Source: Bacteroidales bacterium (GTDB lineage Bacteria > Bacteroidota > Bacteroidia > Bacteroidales > Paludibacteraceae). From it: a DNA stretch of 16,902 bases. The position numbers and the translations under genes are program-made. This document shows positions 7,109 to 13,486 of the stretch, one piece after another. The DNA is taken from positions 1-16,902 of the forward strand of contig CAAFYY010000098.1 in the NCBI GenBank assembly GCA_900767385.1, given 5' to 3'. The first letter of the stretch is position 1, and every line of letters starts with the position of its first letter. The notes beneath the pieces are model-generated. The model saw only the letters and a list, made by a program, of their open reading frames with translations. It was not told the origin of the DNA and did no database searches.

Positions 7109-7316
7109 ATATATGAAATGTCGTGTTACCATTATGCAGAGAAAAATTCCTAAAAGATAGGATTTAGGTTGCCGACCTCTTTTGTAATCTGCTTGTCCTC
7201 GAGAGGAGTCCTACCGAGGTAGGCTGCAGCCCGCCAGCGGAGACCAACTTGACCTGGTAAAGAGTTTTGTTTGTAGAATTTTCCTGATCTCCAGGCAACA
7301 CGACAAAGTCTTAATT
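7079..7316 (-). ncRNA. Rod-shaped small RNA, 6S RNA (ssrS)-like candidate
   Basis: The 238 nt between pgm and rplY carry no convincing ORF but have the signs of an RNA gene on the - strand. A -7 box lies upstream (TATCTTTG, 7330-7323), a terminator closes the unit (7108-7079), and the two ends pair: TGTCGTGTTGCC (7305-7294) with GGTAACACGACA (7130-7119), 12 bp with one mispair or wobble. Inside follow GGAAAATTC/GAATTTTTC (9 bp) and CTCTTT/AAAGAG (6 bp), separated by large internal bubbles. Near the apex are two short hairpins with CTCG loops. A long rod closed at its ends and opened by a central bubble is the 6S RNA plan, which mimics an open promoter and binds RNA polymerase. The alternative is another Bacteroidales-specific RNA class such as Bacteroidales-1. 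The RNA gene call is firmer than the 6S name. Confidence 0.6.
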
Positions 7317-7322
7317 CTTGTG

Positions 7323-7351
7323 CAAAGATACAATTTTTTTGTGATATCAAA
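7323..7351 (-). promoter_or_regulatory. Promoter of the small RNA
   Basis: TATCTTTG followed by CA (- strand, 7330-7323) is a good Bacteroidota -7 box. The nearest -33-like element, TTTG (7351-7348), overlaps the pgm stop codon and is 17 nt away, shorter than the 19-20 nt of other promoters in this window. The start would be near 7316. Confidence 0.55.
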
Positions 7352-9101
7352 TGCCAAGTGATGCTTTGACGGCTGCAATTTTTTCTTGTGCTTCTGTGGT
7401 GAGGCGGTTGTAGTCGTTGCGGCTGTTCATCTTGCCAGGCACTTCAATATAGTATTTGATTTTTGGCTCTGTGCCCGAAGGACGGACGGAGACTTTTAGA
7501 CCGCCTTCTGTGAAGTATTGAAGTACGTTGGATGTTGTTGGGAAGTCGAGGGTTGACTCTTTGCCAGTGGCAACCTCCGTTGCTTTCAGTGTTTGGTAGT
7601 CTTTAATCAATACCACCTTGTCGCCGGCAATCTCTTTCGGAGCGTTCTCGCGATAGTTTTTCATCATGGCTGTGATCTCTTCCGCACCGCTCTTGCCTTG
7701 ACGGACGATGGAGATACCTTTTTCAAAACTGAAGCCATACTCTATATATATGTCTTGCAAGAGTTGGAAGATTGTCTTGCCTTGTTCTTTTGCCCAAGCG
7801 GTCATCTCGGCCATCAATGCGCAGCAAACAACGCTGTCTTTGTCGCGAACGAAGTCGGCTGGCATGTAGCCGTAACTTTCCTCGCCGCCACCGATATAAT
7901 TCATGGTTTGCTCTTTCTCACGAACTACGGCGGCAATCCATTTGAAACCGGTGTAGCAGTCGTACATCGGTACGTTGTTGGCTTGGCAGATATGTTGTGC
8001 CAACTCGGTGGTTACGATAGTCTTCACCATATAATCCTTGTTGGTCAAAGTGCCTGTCTGACGTTTGCGTGTGATGATGTAATAGGTAAACATCAGCATG
8101 GTCTGATTGCCGTTGATGAGCACCCATTCGCCTTCGTTGTTCTTGACGGCGATACCCATACGGTCGGCGTCGGGGTCGGAGGCCATCACGATGTCGGCAT
8201 CAATCTTCTTGGCTTTCTCAATGGCCATGTTGAGTGCGGCAGGTTCCTCTGGGTTTGGAGAAACGACGGTTGGGAAGTTGCCGCTGATGACGGTCTGCTC
8301 TTCAACGAGGTTCACATTGTTGAAGCCCATCTCTCTCAGACAGCGAGGAACCATAGTGATGCCGGTACCGTGGATTGGGGTATAGACAATCTTGAGGTCG
8401 TTGTGTTTTTTGACGCAATCTGGGGTGAGCATCACGCTGTGAACGGCTTTCAGATAAGCTGCGTCTACCTCTTCGCCGATTGATTGGATGAGTGCTGGGT
8501 TGCCTTCAAACTTGACTTCGCTCGGAGAGGTGATTTTGCCGACTTCGGCGATGATGTTCACATCGTGAGGTGCGATGATTTGTGCGCCATCTTCCCAGTA
8601 TGCTTTGTAACCGTTGTATTCTTTAGGGTTGTGACTTGCGGTGATGTTGACGCCACTTTGGCAACCGAGGTGACGGATAGCAAACGAAAGTTCTGGGGTA
8701 GGGCGGAGGTCTTCAAAAAGGTAGACCTTGATGCCGTTGGCGGAGAAAATGTTGGCTACGGTCTCGGCGAACAGACGGCTGTTGTTGCGGCAATCGTGTC
8801 CTACGACAACGCTGATCTCGTCGCGATGTTTGAACTCTTTCTTAAGGTAGTTGGCCAGACCTTGTGTTGCGCCGCCTACGGTATAGATATTCATGCGGTT
8901 GCTGCCAGCACCCATGATGCCGCGCAGACCGCCGGTGCCGAACTCGAGGTCTTTGTAGAAACTTTCAACAAGGTTTGTGGTGTCGCTATCGGCAAGCATC
9001 TTTCTGATGTCGGTCTTGGTGGCTTCGTCGTAAGGACCGTTGAGCCATGCTTCAGCTTTTGCTCGCACTTGATTAAGAAGATTTGTATCCATAGTAGTCA
9101 A
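7347..9101 (-). CDS. pgm: Alpha-D-phosphohexomutase (phosphoglucomutase/phosphomannomutase)
   Basis: The 584-aa enzyme interconverts hexose-6-phosphate and hexose-1-phosphate through a phosphoserine. The active-site loop is TASHNPKEYNGYKAYW with Ser156. The metal loop is DPDADRMG (309-315). The sugar-binding loop is GGGEESYG (404-411). The phosphate-binding loop near residue 542 is RPSGTEPKIKYY. Length and the YNGYK variant fit the long PGM/PMM type common in Bacteroidota. Substrate preference (glucose or mannose phosphates) cannot be decided from sequence, but co-transcription with manA (11 nt gap) favours a role including mannose-1-P supply. A second ATG at 9092 (MDTNLLNQ) is an equally good start. 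The promoter of the next RNA gene overlaps its 3' end. Confidence 0.93.
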   Translation of the reverse strand: MTTMDTNLLNQVRAKAEAWLNGPYDEATKTDIRKMLADSDTTNLVESFYKDLEFGTGGLRGIMGAGSNRMNIYTVGGATQGLANYLKKEFKHRDEISVVVGHDCRNNSRLFAETVANIFSANGIKVYLFEDLRPTPELSFAIRHLGCQSGVNITASHNPKEYNGYKAYWEDGAQIIAPHDVNIIAEVGKITSPSEVKFEGNPALIQSIGEEVDAAYLKAVHSVMLTPDCVKKHNDLKIVYTPIHGTGITMVPRCLREMGFNNVNLVEEQTVISGNFPTVVSPNPEEPAALNMAIEKAKKIDADIVMASDPDADRMGIAVKNNEGEWVLINGNQTMLMFTYYIITRKRQTGTLTNKDYMVKTIVTTELAQHICQANNVPMYDCYTGFKWIAAVVREKEQTMNYIGGGEESYGYMPADFVRDKDSVVCCALMAEMTAWAKEQGKTIFQLLQDIYIEYGFSFEKGISIVRQGKSGAEEITAMMKNYRENAPKEIAGDKVVLIKDYQTLKATEVATGKESTLDFPTTSNVLQYFTEGGLKVSVRPSGTEPKIKYYIEVPGKMNSRNDYNRLTTEAQEKIAAVKASLGI

Positions 9102-9112
9102 TTGTTTCAGTG

Positions 9113-10084
9113 TTATTTGATGTATGTTTCAAGCAGTTTTGCTTCGCCCTCTGGGATGATTGTGAGTGTGTTGATGATGGCGGGAACTAATGTTGTCTCT
9201 CCGCGTTGAAGGATGATTTTCCCTTCTTCGTGGCTGATTTCTACGGAGCCTTCGACAGCGCTAAGCAGCACCATGGAGTCGATGTCGGAGATGTCGTAGG
9301 TCTTAGGTTGGTTGAAGCGGAGGAGGTTGCAAGTGAAATAGTCGCAATCCACCAATTCTTCAATCTCTTCCACACCGCTTGGGTGGTTGACTGTGTGCTC
9401 CCAGTTTTTGTAGTCGATGGCTTCAAAAGCTTGTTGGGTGTGAAGCTCGCGTGGCTGTCCGTTGCTTTGGAGACGGTCGTAGTCGTAGAGACGGTAGGTG
9501 GTGTCGGATGCCTGCTGAACCTCCAACATCATGCATCCTTTGCCGATGGCGTGGACTGTGCCAGCAGGAATGAATACCACGTCGCCTTTCTCTACATTCT
9601 GATAATTGAGAATCTCGGAGAATGTCTGGTTCTTGAGCCTCTCCTCCAGTTCTTCCTTGGTGACTTCTTTGTTGAAGCCGAGGATGATTTCTGCGTTTTC
9701 ATCGGCTTCCAACACATACCACATCTCTGTCTTGCCGTTGCGCTCGCCGTTGTCTTGCGCCATCTCGTCGTTGGGGTGAACCTGGACGGAGAGTTTGTCG
9801 GTGGCATCAATGAGTTTGATGAGAAGCGGGAAGTTGTTGCCGTGGAGAGAATAGGTCTTGTCGCCTACGAGGTCTGACATGTATACCTCAAGCAGTTCCG
9901 ACAGCGTGTTCTCTGCGAGAAAGCCGTTGGTGACCTCGGAGTCGTTGTCTTCCAAGGCCGACACATCCCATGTCTCACCAATCTGCGAGTTGGCTGATTG
10001 GTGGTTTGCGATGCGGTTCAGGTGTGTTCCTCCCCAGATTTTTTCCTTGGATAGAGGCTGAAACTTTAGTGGATAGAGTTGCAT
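9113..10084 (-). CDS. manA: Mannose-6-phosphate isomerase, class I
   Basis: The 323-aa zinc enzyme interconverts mannose-6-P and fructose-6-P. Typical sites are PLSKEKIWGGTHL near the N-terminus, the cupin metal ligands in VQVHPND (His103) and GKTEMWYVLEA (Glu120), and FIPAGTVHAIGKG (His178), followed by YRLYDYDR. The length of about 320 aa matches the short, Bacillus-type class I enzymes, not the 390-aa enterobacterial form. It is the first gene after the promoter at 10111-10142 and is followed by pgm after 11 nt. Together they link the fructose-6-P pool to mannose-1-P for GDP-mannose and glycan synthesis, or allow mannose use. Confidence 0.95.
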   Translation of the reverse strand: MQLYPLKFQPLSKEKIWGGTHLNRIANHQSANSQIGETWDVSALEDNDSEVTNGFLAENTLSELLEVYMSDLVGDKTYSLHGNNFPLLIKLIDATDKLSVQVHPNDEMAQDNGERNGKTEMWYVLEADENAEIILGFNKEVTKEELEERLKNQTFSEILNYQNVEKGDVVFIPAGTVHAIGKGCMMLEVQQASDTTYRLYDYDRLQSNGQPRELHTQQAFEAIDYKNWEHTVNHPSGVEEIEELVDCDYFTCNLLRFNQPKTYDISDIDSMVLLSAVEGSVEISHEEGKIILQRGETTLVPAIINTLTIIPEGEAKLLETYIK

Positions 10085-10110
10085 TTAGTTCCCTAAATAA
10101 ATATAGTCTG

Positions 10111-10142
10111 CAAAGATAGCGAAAACTGAGCGAATGACCAAA
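10111..10142 (-). promoter_or_regulatory. Promoter of manA-pgm
   Basis: On the - strand TTTG (10142-10139) is followed after 20 nt by TATCTTTG (10118-10111). The transcript would start near 10104, leaving a leader of only about 20 nt before the manA ATG at 10084. Confidence 0.78.
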
Positions 10143-10204
10143 CCTTTTGGCCTTGGTTTTTTTATTCTTGTTTTTTTAGATTGGTAGGCGCCGTTTGTGG
10201 AGGC

Positions 10205-10238
10205 AAAAAGAAAGCCACCTCCGTGGTGGAGATGGCTT
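10205..10238 (-). terminator. Rho-independent terminator of the oadA-like gene
   Basis: An 11-bp stem (10212-10222 with 10228-10238, one G-U pair on the - strand) with a 5-nt loop is followed on the - strand by TTTCTTTTTG (to 10204). It lies 28 nt after the stop codon, so this gene is transcribed as its own unit and does not read into manA. Confidence 0.82.
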
Positions 10239-10265
10239 CCGTTATGATATAAGATTGTGATAATC

Positions 10266-12041
10266 TTACTGCATGCGTGCGATGGTGTCGCCTTTCTTGA
10301 TTTCTTCGCCTTGAGCTTTGCAAGCTTCAACGATACGGCCGGCTGCTGGAGCTTTAACCATTTCGAGGCCGCCTTCTGTCTGGATAGCACAGATTGCTTC
10401 GCCTTCGTTGTAAGATTTGCCTTTGACGAGAGTTGGGAATTGTTTTACTGAACCTGGTTTCTCGAAGTCCCAAACGAGGGTGCCTGCAACAGGAGCCTCA
10501 ATGCGTTTAGCTTGTGGGTGACGGAGAGCACCGAAGTCGATAGAACCGCTTACTTTGTTCTTAGCTTCTTTCTTAGCCTCGAGTTCTTTGTAGAAGTTGT
10601 TCTTTGCTTCGCCAGATTTGTATTCACGATATTGTTTCTCGTGCATTGCGAATTCGAAGAGTTCTTCGTCGTCTTGACCGCGGTCCCAGCCGAGTTTCTC
10701 CATTTCCTCGATGAAGTGAGGCAATGCGTTTGGATAGAGCTCTTGAGGGTCGCCGGTGTAGAATTCGAAGCCTTTCTCTTTAGCCAACTCGATGATTTCT
10801 GGAGCGAGTTTGCCAGGGAGTTTACCTGATTTGCCGAGGATCATGCCCCACATGGCTGGGTCCATGCGTGTGAACTCTTTCTCGCCCATTGAGCGTGAGT
10901 AGATGTTCATCAAGGCAGCGTTCTTCACATATTGTGAGAATGGTGTTACCAAGCAAGGTGTGCCGAGCATAGGCCAGATACGTTGTACTTCGTTGAAGAG
11001 TTCAACAAGGAGTTCGTCCTCGTTGAGTTCTTTGTTGCCACGTTTCTTGAGGTTGGCGTTGATGGCAGCGTGCATACCTTTGAGGTCGGCCATCAAAGAA
11101 CCCATCATACCGCCTGGGAGACCGCAACCAACGAGCAAAGAAGACATGAGAGCGTTCTTTGGGTCGATCCAGTAGCCCAAGAAGTCGTCCATGAATGATT
11201 GTGTGAGTGAACGAGCTTCCATGTAGGCGTTCATGTTGATTTCAGGAACTTGGAAGCCTGCGTCTTTCAACATTGCTTGGATGGTGATTACGTCTGGGTG
11301 AACCTTACCCCATGAGAGTGGTTCCATTGCTACGTCGAGCACGTCGCAACCGGCTTTTGCTACTTCGAGCATTGAAGCGGTTGAGAAGCCTGGGCCTGAG
11401 TGACCGTGGTATTGGATAACGATTTCTGGGTGTTTCTCTTTGATGTAGCGAACGATTTCGCCGAGCATCACTGGACGGCCGATACCAGCCATGTCTTTCA
11501 AGCAGATTTCTTCTGCGCCGCCTGCGATGAGTTCTTCAGCGAGGTTGCAGTAGTATTCGATAGTGTGTACGTCTGAGTAGGTCATACACATGGTAGCTTG
11601 AGCGGTCATGCCAGCAGCTTTAGCCCATTTGATTGAAGGGATGATGTTGCGTGGGTCGTTCAAGCCGCAGAAGATACGGGTGATATTTGTGCCTTGTGCA
11701 TGTTTTACCTTGTACATGAGTTCGCGAACGTCTGCAGGAACTGGGTTCATGCGGAGAGCGTTCAAGCCGCGGTCGAGCATGTGAGTCTTGATGCCGACTT
11801 CGTTGAATGGTTTGGTGAATGTGCGAACTGCAACGTTAGGGTTTTCGCCGTAAAGCAAGTTTACTTGTTCTGAAGCACCACCGTTGGTTTCTACGCGAGC
11901 AAAGCAGCCCATGTCAATGATGACTGGAGCGATTTTTTCCAATTGGTCTTTGCGTGGCACGTATTTGCCTGATGATTGCCACATGTCACGATAAACAAGG
12001 GAGAATTGGATTTCTCTCTTTTTGCTGTTTTTAGTAGCCAT
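10266..12041 (-). CDS. OadA/PycB-like carboxyltransferase with degenerate biotinyl domain
   Basis: The 591-aa protein has the domain order of oxaloacetate decarboxylase alpha or pyruvate carboxylase subunit B. Residues about 10-290 are an HMGL-like TIM barrel whose metal and carboxyl-lysine set is intact: Asp19 in VYRDMWQSS, Lys182 in EICLKDMAG, and His212/His214 in QYHGHSGPG. A conserved PYC/OADA domain spans about 300-470. A charged linker (about 480-510) precedes a biotinyl/lipoyl-like domain (about 515-591). In this last domain the canonical EAMKM is replaced by IQTEGGLEMVKAP (553-565); the position of the biotinylated lysine is Gly557, and the domain has an extra loop (WDFEKPGSVKQFPTLVKGKS). 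It therefore should not be biotinylated itself. It may use a carrier in trans or have another activity. Leader hairpin, promoter and terminator mark it as a single-gene unit. Confidence 0.85.
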   Translation of the reverse strand: MATKNSKKREIQFSLVYRDMWQSSGKYVPRKDQLEKIAPVIIDMGCFARVETNGGASEQVNLLYGENPNVAVRTFTKPFNEVGIKTHMLDRGLNALRMNPVPADVRELMYKVKHAQGTNITRIFCGLNDPRNIIPSIKWAKAAGMTAQATMCMTYSDVHTIEYYCNLAEELIAGGAEEICLKDMAGIGRPVMLGEIVRYIKEKHPEIVIQYHGHSGPGFSTASMLEVAKAGCDVLDVAMEPLSWGKVHPDVITIQAMLKDAGFQVPEINMNAYMEARSLTQSFMDDFLGYWIDPKNALMSSLLVGCGLPGGMMGSLMADLKGMHAAINANLKKRGNKELNEDELLVELFNEVQRIWPMLGTPCLVTPFSQYVKNAALMNIYSRSMGEKEFTRMDPAMWGMILGKSGKLPGKLAPEIIELAKEKGFEFYTGDPQELYPNALPHFIEEMEKLGWDRGQDDEELFEFAMHEKQYREYKSGEAKNNFYKELEAKKEAKNKVSGSIDFGALRHPQAKRIEAPVAGTLVWDFEKPGSVKQFPTLVKGKSYNEGEAICAIQTEGGLEMVKAPAAGRIVEACKAQGEEIKKGDTIARMQ

Positions 12042-12083
12042 GAACTTTTGTTTTATTTGTTATTTATTATTTTCTTACTAATC

Positions 12084-12137
12084 AATTGCTTGCAGACGAT
12101 TCTGCTCTGTTGCGATGAGCGCAGTCTGCTCGCAATT
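12084..12137 (-). promoter_or_regulatory. 5'-terminal hairpin in the leader of the oadA-like gene
   Basis: The two arms AATTGC + GCAGAC pair with GTCTGC + GCAATT (12132-12137/12084-12089 and 12124-12129/12092-12097), giving 12 bp with one 2x2 internal loop. A 26-nt apical region contains further small complementarities (TGCG/CGCA, GCTC/GAGC). The predicted start near 12140 puts the stem at the very 5' end of an approximately 100-nt leader, with 42 A/T-rich nt left before the ATG. It may protect the 5' end or regulate expression. Confidence 0.5.
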
Positions 12138-12146
12138 TTAATCGTG

Positions 12147-12154
12147 CAAAAGTA
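12147..12154 (-). promoter_or_regulatory. -7 box of the oadA-like gene
   Basis: TACTTTTG followed by CA on the - strand fits TAnnTTTG. No TTG is found at the expected distance upstream; the spacer side is T/C-rich on the + strand. The call therefore rests on the -7 box and on its position just before the leader hairpin. Confidence 0.5.
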
Positions 12155-12798
12155 ACCATTTCTTTTCGTTTTTCGCCCTTTTTCTTTGGATATTTTTTCT
12201 TTTTTATTTGTAATGTTAGTTGGATTTGTCGGCAATGGTTGAATGTGGTTGATTTTACGTTAGTTGCCGAGGGCCTCCAAGTGTTTCTTGTGGTTTCTGC
12301 CGTTTGGATTTCGTTTTTCGGATGATAAGATTCGGAAAAACCGTTTGGCGATTCGTTTTGTGAAAATCGGTTTGAGGCCGATCGTACTGCCGGCTTGATT
12401 CCGACTTTGATTTTCGAAACAACCATTTGGATTCTTCTGGTTCGGAACTCAGGATCTTTGAATCCAAAAATCGGGAATCGGTCGGGAAACATAGGGTGGT
12501 GCAGATGTTCGGAATTTCGTTGCCTATCAGATAAAAATGCAACCGACGTTTTCCCGATGACTTACAGGGGAATTTTTCCGCCTGAAAACTATTTTCCGGT
12601 GGTTGTTTTATGGGTGGAATATATGGTTTTGAAAGGCTCATACAACACCCGTTTCGCAATAGGATTTCTCTGAGGTTTTTTAAGGCCTTATGAAAGATAC
12701 TCGGAAACTATAGTAATTTTTGGGTACTTTAGAACCTATTGTAAACTAGTGCTTTAATAAAATGTTAGAAAGATTTATGGAATTTTATACATTGGTGC
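12155..12798. other. Long gene-poor gap with dyads
   Basis: About 640 bp lie between the divergent units without a convincing gene. Frames of 92-136 codons exist on both strands but use codons rare in the neighbours (CGA, CGG, CTA) and resemble no family. The stretch 12300-12560 is rich in related words (TTCGGAA, AATCGG, ATCCAAAnGG on the - strand). It can fold: TTTGGATTC (12426-12434) pairs perfectly with GAATCCAAA (12460-12468), enclosing CTGGTTC/GAACTCAG. AAACCG and CGGTTT flank 12336-12375, and TAAGGCCTTA at 12681-12690 is a perfect palindrome. A - strand promoter at 12807-12839 points into it. It could hold an untranslated RNA, a decayed gene or regulatory sites for both flanking units. 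Confidence 0.5.
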
Positions 12799-12829
12799 TT
12801 GGTACACAAAAATAAAGGTTGTATTTTTG
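12799..12829 (+). promoter_or_regulatory. Promoter of tetR and probably the efflux operon
   Basis: TTG (12799-12801) and TATTTTTG (12822-12829) are separated by 20 nt, the Bacteroidota pattern, with GC following. Transcription should begin near 12836, giving a leader of roughly 23 nt. The -7 box is the right half of a perfect inverted repeat (CAAAAATA at 12807-12814, spacer 7 nt), a candidate operator for the TetR protein. Confidence 0.72.
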
Positions 12830-12839
12830 CGTTCCAAAA
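12807..12839 (-). promoter_or_regulatory. Overlapping opposite-strand promoter
   Basis: On the - strand TTTTG (12839-12835) is followed after exactly 20 nt by TATTTTTG (12814-12807). It interleaves with the + promoter, so the two polymerase sites exclude each other. It would transcribe leftward into the gap from about 12800, where no clear gene is seen; it may alternatively give a distant extra start for the oadA-like gene. Confidence 0.45.
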
Positions 12840-12858
12840 TCAAAAAAGGTAAAATCAA

Positions 12859-13461
12859 TTGGAACAAAGAAAACAACTCTTACAAACGGCTTGGGAACTC
12901 TTTGTAAAATATGGAGTTAGACGAGTGTCGGTTTTGGATATATGTAACGAAGTACACATATCTAAAAAGACGTTTTATCTCCATTTTGCTTCCAAAGAGG
13001 ACCTCGTTGACGGTTTGATGAACGGCAAAGACAACTCGGGTAAAATCGTGAACGGCATCAATGCCTCATCCGGCAATATCATAGATTATATTGTAGGCAG
13101 CATCGCGAAGGCGCAAAAGATGATTGAGAACAAACAGATGCTCAACGTGCTTTTCGACATCGAGAAATACTATCCGAATGTCTGCGCCCGCCATCAAGAG
13201 AAGAAAGAGCGTGAGATGCGCATCTTGCTCGAGACAGCCTATAAGAAGGGGCTTGAGCAGGACCTTTTCAGAGCCGATGCCAACTTGGAATTCATCAACT
13301 CGTCGGTTACCTTGCTCAATCACGAATTCTTCGCCCTTGGACATAGCAAGACCTATACGCCTCGCGACATCATGGATCTGTTGTTGCGTATGCTCGTCAA
13401 CGCCAAGGGACTCGCCTACTACGAGCAACTCCTCGCTGCCCAGAAACAAGAAAATAAATAA
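12859..13461 (+). CDS. TetR-family transcriptional regulator
   Basis: The 200-aa protein has an N-terminal TetR helix-turn-helix (residues about 1-48: LLQTAWELFVKYGVRRVSV, DICNEVHISKKTFYLHFASK), where TFYLHFxSKEDL is the family hallmark. An all-helical ligand and dimerisation domain follows. The start is TTG at 12859: an in-frame TAA at 12850-12852 excludes anything further upstream, the next ATG (residue 54) would remove the DNA-binding domain, and AAAGG at 12845-12849 is suitably placed. It stands 25 nt before the tolC-like gene, in the same direction, so it most likely controls the efflux operon and itself. The first 48 or so codons are A/T-ending (ATA, TTA, AGA, GTA), the rest C-rich like the pump genes. 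Confidence 0.92.
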   Translation: MEQRKQLLQTAWELFVKYGVRRVSVLDICNEVHISKKTFYLHFASKEDLVDGLMNGKDNSGKIVNGINASSGNIIDYIVGSIAKAQKMIENKQMLNVLFDIEKYYPNVCARHQEKKEREMRILLETAYKKGLEQDLFRADANLEFINSSVTLLNHEFFALGHSKTYTPRDIMDLLLRMLVNAKGLAYYEQLLAAQKQENK

Positions 13462-13486
13462 CTTATAAGATATCAAGACTGTAACA

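Noticed and set aside
7150..7350. 66-aa - strand frame or tRNA/tmRNA in the pgm-rplY gap
   Set aside because: The frame lies inside the paired RNA structure and looks random; no cloverleaf, CCA end or tmRNA start was found.
7593..9877. Long + strand frames (296, 241 and 223 aa) opposite pgm and manA
   Set aside because: They mirror the codon structure of well-identified - strand genes and show no domain of their own.
12255..12659. 134-aa - strand frame (TTG start, or 128 aa from ATG 12641)
   Set aside because: Many codons rare in the neighbours (CGA, CGG, CTA), no recognisable domain, low-complexity basic C-terminus. Kept only as part of the gap finding because a - strand promoter lies upstream.
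12395..12673. 92-aa + strand frame in the gap
   Set aside because: No promoter, no ribosome binding site, no family resemblance; overlaps the dyads.
12042..12858. Replication origin or terminus at the strand switch
   Set aside because: The + strand is G/T-rich left of the gap and C/A-rich right of it, but this simply follows the C/A-rich coding strands on both sides; gene directions and skew sign do not agree with either an origin or a terminus, and no DnaA-box cluster was noticed.
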